Shown here piece by piece: positions 7,743 through 16,250 of a DNA stretch of 43,517 nt. The notes beneath the pieces are model-generated. The model had not been told where the DNA came from, did not search any database, and saw nothing but the letters and a program-made list of their open reading frames with translations. The translations under genes and the position numbers were made by a program. Positions within the stretch are counted from its first letter, which is position 1. Each line of letters starts with the position of its first letter. Origin of the DNA: a virus; IMG/VR virus record IMGVR_UViG_3300045789_000886, positions 1-43,517 of that record; one strand, given 5' to 3'.

Positions 7743-9773
7743 ATGACCACGCACATCAAACGTGCGGTGGCTGATATAGAAACTGACGGCTTACTTAATG
7801 AGCTTTCAGTGCTTTATTGCGGAAGTGTCAGAGATTATGACACTAGCTTAAATCGCCGCTTTAGAGACGTGCGTGACTTAGTACATTACCTATCAACATT
7901 TGACGAGGTCTGGTTCCATAATGGTTGTACATTTGACTATCCCGCGCTGTGCTTGTTGTACCCGTCTACTCCCTTTCTTCTTCCAAAGAGTAAAGTACGA
8001 GACACTTTGGTTTTGTCCAGATTGCTTTTCCCTGTCCTCGCTAAGAACGATGCAGCGCGTTCACGTAAGATGTCAAAAACTGGACAGCAATATCAGCTAC
8101 CACCAAAACTTACAGGCTCTCATGCCCTTCAAGCATGGGGTTATCGCTTAGGCGATTACAAAGGTGACTTCTCACCAGCATCAAAAACAAACCCTGCCAC
8201 AGGCAACCCACACACGTGGCATACAGTAGGTTACAGCGAGGAAATGGCTGACTACTGCGACCAAGATACATCGGTCACATTGAAGCTACTCGAATTACTC
8301 CTATCGCGTCCTTGTACCACACTCTCAGCAAACTTAGAGCACGACATAGCGTGGCTTATGGCCCAAATGGAGGCTAATGGTTTTAAGTTTGACCGTAAGA
8401 ATGCAGTCAATTTATACGCTGAGCTATGTGCTAAACGTGCCGAGGCTACTCATAAGGTAATTACTACTTTTGGTCATTGGTATGTGGCTAATGGTGTCAC
8501 ACACCCCAAAAGAAACGTTAAGTATAAGGACAAGTATCGCGGCGACATTACGCAGGGCGCACCTTATACAAAGATAAAACTTATTGAGTATAACCCCGCG
8601 TCACGCGCCCACGCCGTACGATGTTTCAAGAAGTGGTATGGCTGGGTTCCTACGGTATTTACACCCGCTGGTGAACCTAAGATTGACGCCGACGTACTTG
8701 ACACATTGCCCTACCCAGAAGCAGCAGTGCTTAAAGGTTTCTTCGACATAGCCAAGATGATTGGTCAGTTAGCGGAAGGCAAGCAAGCGTGGCTAAAGGC
8801 AATAAAAGAAGATGGTCATATACATGGCCGAGTCAATCCCAATGGTGCCGGAACTGGACGTGCAACACACAGTAGCCCAAACGTTGCTCAGGTGCCTAAA
8901 GGCCCAGAAGGTACGTATGGTCGTCGCTGTCGTGAGCTATTCACAGTCCCTGACAATTGGGTACTTCTTGGAACCGACGCCGCAGGCTTAGAGCTACGAT
9001 GTCTGGGTAACGCATTGGCTCCTTATGATGGCGGCAAGTACTCTGAGACAGTTATAAATGGTGATATTCACTGGCATAACACCTTAGCACTAGGCCTCAT
9101 GCCTAAAGGAACTATACGTGACAAGGAAAACCCTATTCATGAGCAAGCACGTGACCTTAGCAAGACTTGGATTTATGCCTTCTTGTACGGTGCTGGTGAT
9201 GAACTTCTGGGCGCAACAGTAGGCTACACACAGGAAGACCGAGACTATTGGCGTTCGCGTGGTACACACGTTCCTATCATCAAACGTCTTAGAGCACGTG
9301 GCATTACACCGACTATTGATATGGTCTGTAACATGCTTAAAGGCGCTAAGTTACGTTCGTCATTCCTTAAAGCCGTCCCAGCTATCAAGTCATTTCAACA
9401 AGAATGTAAGACCTTGCATACGGAAAACGGAGGTGTCACAGGTCTTGATGGACGCATTATCCCTACCCGTTCGGCCCACTCAGCAACAAACTTTCGCCTA
9501 CAAGGTGACGGTGCGCTTATCTGTAAGTTATGGGGTGTTCTCATTGAGCAACGCCTACTAGCACGCGGCTTTAAGCACGGCTTTGATGGTGACTTTGCGT
9601 ACTGTGCATGGGTACATGATGAGTATCAGATAGCTTGTCGCACTAAGGAAATAGCAGAGATAGTAGGCACAGAATCACGTGAAGCAATCGTAGAGGTCGG
9701 TAAGACCTTTGGTATCTCATGTGACTTAGATGCTGACTTTAAAATTGGCCCTAATTGGGGTTCTACACACTAA
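7743..9773 (+). CDS. DNA polymerase, family A (T7 gp5-like)
   Basis: 676 aa (T7 gp5 is 704). The N-terminal 3'-5' exonuclease is intact: ADIETDG (Asp11, Glu13), WFHNGCTFDYPAL, and YCDQDTSVT. The polymerase motifs follow: DAAGLELRCLG (motif A), the O-helix region KTWIYAFLYGAGDE, and VHDEYQIA (motif C). The C-terminus NWGSTH resembles the T7 end, which packs into the active site. A glutaredoxin is encoded at 12 kb, but whether this enzyme uses a thioredoxin-type clamp cannot be told. GAGG precedes ATG. Confidence 0.96.
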   Translation: MTTHIKRAVADIETDGLLNELSVLYCGSVRDYDTSLNRRFRDVRDLVHYLSTFDEVWFHNGCTFDYPALCLLYPSTPFLLPKSKVRDTLVLSRLLFPVLAKNDAARSRKMSKTGQQYQLPPKLTGSHALQAWGYRLGDYKGDFSPASKTNPATGNPHTWHTVGYSEEMADYCDQDTSVTLKLLELLLSRPCTTLSANLEHDIAWLMAQMEANGFKFDRKNAVNLYAELCAKRAEATHKVITTFGHWYVANGVTHPKRNVKYKDKYRGDITQGAPYTKIKLIEYNPASRAHAVRCFKKWYGWVPTVFTPAGEPKIDADVLDTLPYPEAAVLKGFFDIAKMIGQLAEGKQAWLKAIKEDGHIHGRVNPNGAGTGRATHSSPNVAQVPKGPEGTYGRRCRELFTVPDNWVLLGTDAAGLELRCLGNALAPYDGGKYSETVINGDIHWHNTLALGLMPKGTIRDKENPIHEQARDLSKTWIYAFLYGAGDELLGATVGYTQEDRDYWRSRGTHVPIIKRLRARGITPTIDMVCNMLKGAKLRSSFLKAVPAIKSFQQECKTLHTENGGVTGLDGRIIPTRSAHSATNFRLQGDGALICKLWGVLIEQRLLARGFKHGFDGDFAYCAWVHDEYQIACRTKEIAEIVGTESREAIVEVGKTFGISCDLDADFKIGPNWGSTH

Positions 9774-9788
9774 CCACACCAAAGGTAA
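9770..9788 (+). promoter_or_regulatory. phage RNA polymerase promoter (copy c, degenerate)
   Basis: CTAACCACACCAAAGGTAA overlaps the end of the DNA polymerase gene. It is one C shorter than the other copies (TAACC-ACACC), so its strength is uncertain. Its AAAGG also serves as the ribosome site of the next gene. Confidence 0.5.
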
Positions 9789-9793
9789 ACACA

Positions 9794-10417
9794 ATGATAC
9801 TGAACGCCCCTCGTCCAGTAGGCGCACTCACGTCTATAACTTACTCAGAAAAGAAACTTCAAGGTCTGCCATGCGGACTACACAGAGCACGTCTTAGTGA
9901 CGCTATGTTCCTTATCCCTGAGCTTTCAAATCTATATAAGTCATGCCCAGTGCCTCGCGCTGAGTGGGACGAATGGTTTATTGACGTGAAGATTCACATG
10001 TTAATGAAAGGTCAGTTTCCTTGCATACCTAATTGGCATACAGACAACGTACCGCGCGTAGAAGGGGCCACACGCTTCGACCTCATAGAGGATGACGCAA
10101 AGCCCATGTACGTATGGTTATCGTCTGGCCCTACTACTGAGTTTATCGCTCAGGACTTGGAGCTACCAGACGGCCACGTTAAGGCACATGGGGACTTTGC
10201 ATTCCTAGAAGCAACCACCCCCACTGAGCAAATTAAAGCACAGCAGTGGTATCAAATGTCACAGACAACACCTCACAGAGGTACATGCGCTGAGGATAAC
10301 CACTGGCGTGTGTTTGCACGTCTGACACATCAATCCATTAGCAGTGGACGCCCTGTTCTTAACAACATACGTCGTCATGCTCAAGTCTACTTAGACGCTA
10401 GTACATTCACTTGGTAA
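9794..10417 (+). CDS. hypothetical protein, possible 2OG-Fe(II) oxygenase-like fold
   Basis: 207 aa from the ATG at 9794, which has AAAGG nine bases upstream; the longer frame from 9755 lies inside the polymerase gene and is not preferred. I see a candidate iron facial triad: His82-Thr-Asp84 in NWHTDN and His161 in TPHRG, then Arg172 and Arg176 in HWRVFAR. The HxD...H...R order and 11-residue H-R spacing fit Fe(II)/2-oxoglutarate dioxygenases. This is inference from motif spacing, not recognised homology. The position between DNA polymerase and ligase would suit a nucleic-acid or nucleotide-modifying role. Confidence 0.55.
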   Translation: MILNAPRPVGALTSITYSEKKLQGLPCGLHRARLSDAMFLIPELSNLYKSCPVPRAEWDEWFIDVKIHMLMKGQFPCIPNWHTDNVPRVEGATRFDLIEDDAKPMYVWLSSGPTTEFIAQDLELPDGHVKAHGDFAFLEATTPTEQIKAQQWYQMSQTTPHRGTCAEDNHWRVFARLTHQSISSGRPVLNNIRRHAQVYLDASTFTW

Positions 10418-10430
10418 CTGAGGTAAATAA

Positions 10431-11081
10431 ATGATTAAGCCAGAACTGTACACAGGTCGAACCATTAAAGGCACATGCCTCGTCACACGTAAGTTAGACG
10501 GTGTTCGTATGCTACGTGACGCTGAGGGCAACCCAGTATCACGCAATGGTAAGCCTCTTCATAACCTCCACCGTATCCCGCCTTCAATTACTGACGCTGA
10601 GATATTTACAGGCTCATGGGCGTCTACAGTATCAGCAGTGCGAACGCATGAAGGCCCACTCGTACCAGCACTAAAAGCCTACTCATTGTCACCTATCGAT
10701 AAACGCTTAATTATTGGCATGTATATAGACATAGAAGCTGAGGTAATTCAGAAGCTAATGTGTGCGGCGTTAGAGCGCGGTGATGAAGGCTTAGTGCTAT
10801 ACACCGATGTTCAAGGCGTTACCAAGGCATACAAAGTTAAGCCCAAGGAAAACTACGACGTACCTGTTACAGGCTCCACTCTCAGTAAAAGCAAAGGGAA
10901 GTATGCAGGCATGATAGGCGCACTCATAACACCTAAAGGCAAAGTGTCAGGCATGGGTGACAAAGACCGCAAAGCATTCACTAAATGTCTTCCAGAAATG
11001 ATTGAAGTTGAATGTATGGGCCTTACTGAAAACGGTAAGTTCCGACACCCTCGTTTCGTACGCGAACGCTTCGACAAATAA
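10431..11081 (+). CDS. ATP-dependent DNA ligase (short form)
   Basis: 216 aa, much shorter than T7 ligase (359). Motif I is RKLDGVRML with the adenylated Lys at about residue 20. The motif III-like stretch is DAEIFTGSW, motif IV-like GDEGLVLY, and motif V AYKVKP. A small OB-fold-like C-terminal part (KYAGMIGALI onwards) follows. It joins nicks in replicated DNA using ATP. It lacks the insertions and extra domains of longer ligases but keeps the catalytic core. GAGGT precedes the ATG, and the gene is 13 bases after the previous stop. Confidence 0.9.
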   Translation: MIKPELYTGRTIKGTCLVTRKLDGVRMLRDAEGNPVSRNGKPLHNLHRIPPSITDAEIFTGSWASTVSAVRTHEGPLVPALKAYSLSPIDKRLIIGMYIDIEAEVIQKLMCAALERGDEGLVLYTDVQGVTKAYKVKPKENYDVPVTGSTLSKSKGKYAGMIGALITPKGKVSGMGDKDRKAFTKCLPEMIEVECMGLTENGKFRHPRFVRERFDK

Positions 11082-11141
11082 GTAATGAAACCCCCGCACC
11101 TAAGCACAACCAACCTACTTCATATAAAGGAAATACCCATT

Positions 11142-11327
11142 ATGTTCACTAAAAAACTTACAAACATTCTTTCTTCTTACGACAAACTTGAAACACAGCT
11201 ATGCGTATTCACTGATGAAAACGAAAAGGTAATTGAAAAGCGTCGCCAAGAGCTTGAGGTTGCTGAACGTGAACAAGCCCGTGCTCATCGTGTACTAGAC
11301 AAAGTACAGGCTTTCTTGAATGACTGA
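11142..11327 (+). CDS. small coiled-coil hypothetical protein (61 aa)
   Basis: The start at 11142 is chosen because AAAGGAAA lies upstream; a longer frame from 11085 has no ribosome site. Residues 25-61 are a Glu/Arg-rich helix likely to form a coiled coil (KRRQELEVAEREQARAHRVL). No enzyme motif is visible. It overlaps the MazG gene by eight bases, so the two are probably translated together. Confidence 0.65.
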   Translation: MFTKKLTNILSSYDKLETQLCVFTDENEKVIEKRRQELEVAEREQARAHRVLDKVQAFLND

Positions 11328-11652
11328 GACAATTGACCCAGCGTACACACTCGACACATACCAAGAGCAAGCCGCTGAGTTTGCTGTCTATCCTCAAGGT
11401 TCATTCTATCCAGTGTTTGGTTTAGGCGAAGAGACAGGTGAAGTACTTGGCTTGTTTGCTGAGGCTATTAACAACAAAGGCACTGTTGACCTAGTGAAAG
11501 TAAAGAAAGAACTAGGCGACGTCTTATGGCACCTCTCACAGATTGCTAATGACAATGACTTCTCGCTCAGCGAAATCGCAGCATTAAACATTGCCAAACT
11601 AACCGACCGTAAGAAACGTGACGTCATCATTGGAAGCGGTGACGAACGCTAA
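11320..11652 (+). CDS. MazG-like nucleotide pyrophosphohydrolase
   Basis: 110 aa. The MazG/all-alpha NTP pyrophosphatase pattern is clear: GEETGEV and, after a helix, KKELGDVLWHLSQIAND, giving the ExxE...ExxD metal-binding set. The family ending NIAKLTDRKKRDVI.GSGD.R is also present. Such phage enzymes hydrolyse non-canonical or regulatory nucleotides and may affect the dNTP pool or the host stringent response. Its place among nucleotide metabolism genes fits. Confidence 0.85.
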   Translation: MTETIDPAYTLDTYQEQAAEFAVYPQGSFYPVFGLGEETGEVLGLFAEAINNKGTVDLVKVKKELGDVLWHLSQIANDNDFSLSEIAALNIAKLTDRKKRDVIIGSGDER

Positions 11653-11661
11653 GGAGACATA

Positions 11662-11943
11662 TTGTCAGATACACCATTAACAGGTGGCTCGTCTGGCTAC
11701 TACATTGCAGACGTTACGCACCCAACAAGACCAGAAGTCGAACCCTACCAAGCAGAATGCAACGACATCATTGAAGCCTTAGATATGCGCTTCGCAGAGG
11801 CTAACGTATTTAAAGCTGTATGGCGTCGTGCAGCAGCACGCTTAGGTTACGGTAAAGCAGGAACAACCCTGCTTTACGACGCAGAAAAGATGGTCTTCTT
11901 CTCAGAACGCGAAGTCGTCAGAGAGCATAAGAACGCCGACTAA
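11662..11943 (+). CDS. conserved phage protein, DUF3310-like
   Basis: 93 aa from a TTG start with AAGGAG seven bases upstream. The body (CNDIIEALDM, ANVFKAVWRRAAARLG, LYDAEKMVFF) resembles small phage proteins of the nucleotide-kinase-like/DUF3310 type, which share an aromatic N-terminal part and a C-terminal helical pair. Assignment is by pattern memory only; function unknown. Confidence 0.6.
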   Translation: MSDTPLTGGSSGYYIADVTHPTRPEVEPYQAECNDIIEALDMRFAEANVFKAVWRRAAARLGYGKAGTTLLYDAEKMVFFSEREVVREHKNAD

Positions 11944-11977
11944 ACATCCCCTCTAAACCACTCTCAATAGGTACTAA

Positions 11978-12202
11978 ATGAAAAACATCATTCTCTACGG
12001 TGCGCCTTTTTGCGCCAACTGTCAGGCAGTAAAACGCATATTAGCATCGAAAGATATTCCGTTCACATACGTGGATATAGCTGATGACGAGCAAGCCGCT
12101 GACCTATTAGCCAGCCAAGGTTTCTTAGGCCTTCCAGTTATGAAAGAAAACTCAAATACCTACGTCGGTTTAAAAGCCGTGGAGACTGCCAATGCTTACT
12201 AA
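11978..12202 (+). CDS. glutaredoxin/NrdH-like redoxin
   Basis: 74 aa. The redox site is FCANC (CxxC) at residues 13-16, after a first strand NIILYGAP, with the conserved cis-Pro loop LGLPV and a final helix. Because nrdA and nrdB follow within 1 kb, it probably supplies electrons to the phage ribonucleotide reductase; service as a polymerase clamp is possible but untested. It overlaps the next small gene by 11 bases. Confidence 0.88.
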   Translation: MKNIILYGAPFCANCQAVKRILASKDIPFTYVDIADDEQAADLLASQGFLGLPVMKENSNTYVGLKAVETANAY

Positions 12203-12389
12203 AAAATACGCTCTATATGACACAGAGACTGCGAAGTTTCTTAGCGCCGAAGGTGGTTTTGTATGGGCCTCAGAGTTCAAAGCAAAGACTAAGTACAACA
12301 ACTTTGCACGTTATGGCCTCTCAGAATCCAAACCATTCTCACAACAAAAGCGTGTTGTTCTACGTGAGGTACACATTAATGCAAGCTAA
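12192..12389 (+). CDS. hypothetical protein (65 aa)
   Basis: Begins inside the glutaredoxin gene (GGAG nine bases before the ATG) and ends inside the start of thyX (11-base overlap), so it is held in the operon by overlaps at both ends. Tyr/Phe- and Lys-rich with a C-terminal KRVVLREVHI strand. No family recognised. Confidence 0.55.
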   Translation: MLTKKYALYDTETAKFLSAEGGFVWASEFKAKTKYNNFARYGLSESKPFSQQKRVVLREVHINAS

Positions 12390-13044
12390 ATACTTAGACC
12401 ACATGGGTGGCGATCTTGCCGTAGTACAGGCTGCTAAAGTCTCATTCGCGGATGATGCCACAGTACAAATGTTTATCGATGACATTGAGGCTGACTTGAC
12501 GGACACACGTTCACACGAAGCCTTAATCCGGTACTTAGCCACTCATAATCACTGGACACCATTTGCACATGCAGTCATCAAACTGCGTATGAGAGCACCT
12601 GTACCAATACGAACGCAATGCTTCAAACACAAGCAAGGTTTTGTCGAAAATGAAGAAAGCCGCCGTTACATTTCTGACGCGCCTGAGCTATTCATTCCAG
12701 ACTTTTTTCGCTCCAAGCCAGTAGGCAGCATCAAGCAAGGCTCAGCTGGTAAACACAAAGATTCCGACCTTTGGTTAGCGCGTTATCGCTCAATGAGTGA
12801 ACTTGCTATCGGCCGTTATATAGATGCTGTAGCCGCTGGTATCTGTCCTGAGCAAGCACGCTTCTTCTTACCTCAAGGCTGCCAAGTCAATTGGGTATGG
12901 ACAGGAAGTCTTGCAGCGTTCGCCCGTTTCTATAAGCAACGCACTGACTCACACGCACAAGTTGAAATACAACAGCTTGCGAAAGCAGTCGGTGAACTAA
13001 TCCAACCCCTCTTCCCATACTCATGGAAGTACCTGACCAAATAA
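12379..13044 (+). CDS. thyX: flavin-dependent thymidylate synthase ThyX
   Basis: 221 aa from ATG 12379 (GAGGT upstream). It makes dTMP from dUMP using methylene-tetrahydrofolate and reduced flavin. The family signature RHRxxSxNExSxRY appears here as FKHKQGFVENEESRRY, so the first RHR is KHK. The second part, about residues 145-180 (EQARFFLPQG then WVWTGSLAAFARFYKQR), matches the dUMP-binding C-terminal half. Together with glutaredoxin and NrdAB it supplies DNA precursors in an infected cell. The longer frame from 12217 overlaps the 65-aa gene and has no start signal. Confidence 0.92.
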   Translation: MQAKYLDHMGGDLAVVQAAKVSFADDATVQMFIDDIEADLTDTRSHEALIRYLATHNHWTPFAHAVIKLRMRAPVPIRTQCFKHKQGFVENEESRRYISDAPELFIPDFFRSKPVGSIKQGSAGKHKDSDLWLARYRSMSELAIGRYIDAVAAGICPEQARFFLPQGCQVNWVWTGSLAAFARFYKQRTDSHAQVEIQQLAKAVGELIQPLFPYSWKYLTK

Positions 13045-13052
13045 GGAACTCA

Positions 13053-14900
13053 ATGACCAAAAAACCACTACTTGACTTACGCCTAGATGAAAACCTCACC
13101 TCGTTAGGCCGCACACTTCTCACTGACTACTACCTACGACCTTCCGAAACCTCCCCTCAAGAAGCCTTTAGTCGTGCTGCTTATGCTTTCTGCAATGGCG
13201 ACTTCAAGTTAGCACAGCGTATTTACGGCTATGCGTCGAAACAGTGGTTCGTACCAAGTTCACCAATTATGTCCAATGCACCCGCAGGCGTATGGGAAAA
13301 CATCAATGGTAAATATGAATTCACACTTAGTGAAAAATTACGTGCCATGCCTATTAGCTGTTTCCTAACGCACGTGCCTGACAACATATTCGGTCAGATT
13401 AGCGCCTCCACAGAGCTTGCAGCTATGTCTATCGTAGGTGGTGGCGTAGGTCAGCATTTGAAGATGCGCGGCGTAACAGATAAATCGTCTGGCGTTATCT
13501 CATACACAAAAACCTCAGACAGTAACATCTTGTATTACAAACAAGGCAAGACTCGTAAAGGCTCGGTTGCTTTATATCTCGACGTTGAGCACCCAGAAAT
13601 CATGGAATTTATTGGTGTTCGTATTCCTACTGGTGGTGACATTAACCGTAAGAGTCAGAACATTCATAACGCCGTCAACATAACAGACGTGTTCAGGGAA
13701 GCAGTACTTGAAGATGGAATCTTAGAACTACGTGAACCCAACACAGGCAAGGTCGTGGAGACACATCGAGCACGTGAAGTTTGGGAAGCAATGTTAGACA
13801 CACGCTTTCGTACAGGTGAACCATTCATTAATTACCTTGATGAAGCAAACCGCCAACTACCTCAAAACCTTAAAGCACACGGCTTACATATCAACGGTTC
13901 AAACCTTTGTAATGAAATCCACTTACCTACTGATAAAGAACGCTCAGCCGTTTGCTGTCTATCGTCCGTAAACCTTGAGTTCTACGACGAGTGGAAAGAC
14001 ACAAGTATGGTTCGTGACATTATCCGCTTCTTAGATAACGTCTTAGATTTCTTCATCAAGCACGCCCCTAAAGGTCTTGAGAAAGCAGTACGTGGTGCTA
14101 CCGATACACGTGACCTAGGACTAGGCGCTATGGGTTTCCACTCCTACCTTCAACGCAATCACATTCCATTTGAGTCAGGCGGCGTCAAAGGCGCTATGAC
14201 AATGAATTACAGAATGTTCAAGCGTATCAAAGAAGAAGCAGTGAAAGAGACAAAGCAACTAGCTGTTGAACGTGGCGAGCCTCCTTTAATGAAAGGCACA
14301 GGCCGTCGTAATGCTCACCTTCTAGCCATTGCACCGAACGCTAATAGCTCTCTAATCGCAGGCACTTCACCTTCCATTGAACCGTACACAGCGAACTACT
14401 TTGTACAGCGTACTCGCGCTGGTTCACACGTGGTACGTAATCCATACCTTGAACAAATCTTGTCAGCCATTGGTGAAATGATGGAAGACGTAAAGGACGT
14501 CACGAAATGGGTAGCTGAACAGTTCAAGAAAATAAACGCGACACGTGGCTCAGTGCAGGACTTACCGTACCTGAGTGATGAACTAAAGGCCGTATTCAAA
14601 ACCGCACGTGAGATTGACCAACGCTGGCTAATAGACCACGCGCGTGTACGTCAGGAATTTATCTGCCAAGGCCAAAGCGTCAACTTGTTTTTCACAGCTG
14701 GTGTATCCCGTCGTGAAGTAAACCAAGTACATCTACGAGCCTTTGCTAGTGATGGTGTCGGTTTCCCTCTTAAAGGGCTGTATTACCTACGAACAAACAA
14801 GTCAAAAAACACTGAGCAGCTAGACAGCAAAGTCGAACGCAAAGCTCTCAAAGAGCACAAACCAACGGAGGACGATGAATGCCTAGCTTGCCACGCTTAA
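13053..14900 (+). CDS. nrdA: class I ribonucleoside-diphosphate reductase, large subunit
   Basis: 615 aa from ATG 13053 (AAGGA upstream). It reduces ribonucleotides to deoxyribonucleotides. The redox and radical cysteines are visible in PISCFLTHVP, NLCNEI and AVCCLSSVNL. The phosphate-binding loop is seen in APNANSSLIAGTSPSIEPY, and the C-terminal shuttle pair is ECLACHA. No N-terminal ATP-cone is present: the protein opens directly with the catalytic-domain lead helix, so dATP feedback inhibition is probably missing, as in many phage enzymes. The stop overlaps nrdB by 22 bases. Confidence 0.94.
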   Translation: MTKKPLLDLRLDENLTSLGRTLLTDYYLRPSETSPQEAFSRAAYAFCNGDFKLAQRIYGYASKQWFVPSSPIMSNAPAGVWENINGKYEFTLSEKLRAMPISCFLTHVPDNIFGQISASTELAAMSIVGGGVGQHLKMRGVTDKSSGVISYTKTSDSNILYYKQGKTRKGSVALYLDVEHPEIMEFIGVRIPTGGDINRKSQNIHNAVNITDVFREAVLEDGILELREPNTGKVVETHRAREVWEAMLDTRFRTGEPFINYLDEANRQLPQNLKAHGLHINGSNLCNEIHLPTDKERSAVCCLSSVNLEFYDEWKDTSMVRDIIRFLDNVLDFFIKHAPKGLEKAVRGATDTRDLGLGAMGFHSYLQRNHIPFESGGVKGAMTMNYRMFKRIKEEAVKETKQLAVERGEPPLMKGTGRRNAHLLAIAPNANSSLIAGTSPSIEPYTANYFVQRTRAGSHVVRNPYLEQILSAIGEMMEDVKDVTKWVAEQFKKINATRGSVQDLPYLSDELKAVFKTAREIDQRWLIDHARVRQEFICQGQSVNLFFTAGVSRREVNQVHLRAFASDGVGFPLKGLYYLRTNKSKNTEQLDSKVERKALKEHKPTEDDECLACHA

Positions 14901-15844
14901 CTAACTTTTCGCAGACCTACAAACCTTTTCACTACCCGTGGGCAATGGAATTCGCAGTAGAACATGAAGACGTCCACTGGACTGAAAACGAATTGGAACT
15001 TGCCGAGGACGTAAAGGACTGGAAACAGAATCTTACTCCTATCGAAAAGAACCTGACGTCTCACATTCTACGCTTATTCACCCAAAGCGACGTACAAGTT
15101 GGTCAGAACTACGCTGACTACTTCATCCCTATCTTTAGAAACAATGAGATACGTAACGCTTTGTTGTCTATTGCGGCCCGTGAAGGCACACACCAAAGGG
15201 CATACGCAGCGATTAATGAAACGCTGAACTTACCTGACTCTGAATTCCATGCGTTCCTTGAATATGTGGAAATGGCAGACAAAGCACGCTTCATGGGCGC
15301 GAATGATACGACAGATAAAAAGGGTATCGCCCTAGCCCTCGCTAAGACTGTATACAGTGAAGGCGTGTCGTTGTTTGGTGCTTTCGCAATGCTCCTTAAC
15401 TTCCAACGTTATGGTCGTATGAAAGGTATGTCTGAGTCCGTTCGATGGTCAATTGTTGACGAATCAATGCACGTAGACTTCATGGCTAAGTTATTCCATG
15501 CGTACTGTGAAGAGAACCCAGAGGTCGTGACACCTGAGTTGAAAAGACTTATTCGTGATATGGCATTTGAAGTGTTTGAACTTGAGTCTAAGTACTTTGA
15601 CCTAGCGTTCGAACTTGGCCCCGTACGTGGATTAGATAAAGAAACAATGAAGCGTTACACCAAGTTTCTTCTTAACCGCCGCCTACAACAACTAGGCCTT
15701 GAGACTATCTTCGAAATTGAAGAAAACCCCCTTGAATGGTTCGTTGAAATCATGGGTTCTGAGGTACACGCAAACTTCTTTGAAAGCCGCGTAACTGACT
15801 ATCAAGTGTCAGGAATGGACGGCACATGGTCAAACGCTTATTAA
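14879..15844 (+). CDS. nrdB: class I ribonucleotide reductase, small subunit
   Basis: 321 aa. Ferritin-like helices carry the di-metal ligands: Asp in LAEDVKDW, Glu/His in REGTHQRAY, Glu in YSEGVSLFGAF, and Glu/His in VDESMHVDF. The tyrosine four residues after the first ligand His (THQRAY) is the expected radical Tyr, so this looks like a tyrosyl-radical enzyme. The C-terminal tail, with a late Tyr, should dock on NrdA. GGAGG lies seven bases before the ATG, inside the end of nrdA. Confidence 0.94.
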   Translation: MPSLPRLTNFSQTYKPFHYPWAMEFAVEHEDVHWTENELELAEDVKDWKQNLTPIEKNLTSHILRLFTQSDVQVGQNYADYFIPIFRNNEIRNALLSIAAREGTHQRAYAAINETLNLPDSEFHAFLEYVEMADKARFMGANDTTDKKGIALALAKTVYSEGVSLFGAFAMLLNFQRYGRMKGMSESVRWSIVDESMHVDFMAKLFHAYCEENPEVVTPELKRLIRDMAFEVFELESKYFDLAFELGPVRGLDKETMKRYTKFLLNRRLQQLGLETIFEIEENPLEWFVEIMGSEVHANFFESRVTDYQVSGMDGTWSNAY

Positions 15845-15859
15845 CCTAAAGGTATCAAT

Positions 15860-16063
15860 ATGCCAGAACAAACGTCCCACAAAGACGCATTCGGTCACGC
15901 TGTATTTATTGGTGACACGGTTGCTTATGTACTTCCACAAGGTAGATCCAAAAGATTACACGTTGGCGAGGTTACTGAATTTTCTAAAGAAGGACATTGC
16001 GTCTACGTAGATGGCAATCGTAAGGAGGCATACAACGTAATCAAAAAGGTAGAAACGTTATGA
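15860..16063 (+). CDS. hypothetical SH3-like small protein (67 aa)
   Basis: AAAGG precedes the ATG. The pattern DAFGHAVFIGDTVAYVLP...RLHVGEVTEF...CVYVDG suggests a small beta-barrel, a type often seen as an uncharacterised protein in phage metabolism operons. It overlaps the next gene through ATGA. Confidence 0.6.
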   Translation: MPEQTSHKDAFGHAVFIGDTVAYVLPQGRSKRLHVGEVTEFSKEGHCVYVDGNRKEAYNVIKKVETL

Positions 16064-16248
16064 AAACCTTCATGGAACGAATGAAACTACGTCTAACAGC
16101 CGCCTTGTTTTTAGCCATGTGTTCCGTCTTATTCCCATTAATGATGATAGGCGCAGCAATCAAATTACTCTGCATTTTACATAAGAAAGGCCCTCGTCTT
16201 CGTGACGTAAGGGAAGCTTCTTATTCACTTATAACCGGAAAGGACTAA
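16060..16248 (+). CDS. small membrane protein (62 aa)
   Basis: Overlaps the previous gene by ATGA. A basic N-terminus (MKTFMERMKLRL) is followed by about 28 hydrophobic residues (positions 13-40) that could form one long or two short membrane passes, then a basic tail. It might sit in the inner membrane; no function is recognised. GGAGG at 16023 (36 bases upstream) is too far to serve its start, so coupling is likely. Confidence 0.55.
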   Translation: MKTFMERMKLRLTAALFLAMCSVLFPLMMIGAAIKLLCILHKKGPRLRDVREASYSLITGKD

Positions 16249-16250
16249 CT

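Noticed and set aside
9755-9793. Longer start for the gene after DNA polymerase
   Set aside because: It lies inside the polymerase gene, spans the promoter motif and lacks a ribosome site; ATG 9794 has AAAGG.
12217-12378. Longer ThyX N-terminus from 12217
   Set aside because: It overlaps the 65-aa gene in another frame; ThyX homology begins at ATG 12379, which has GAGGT upstream.
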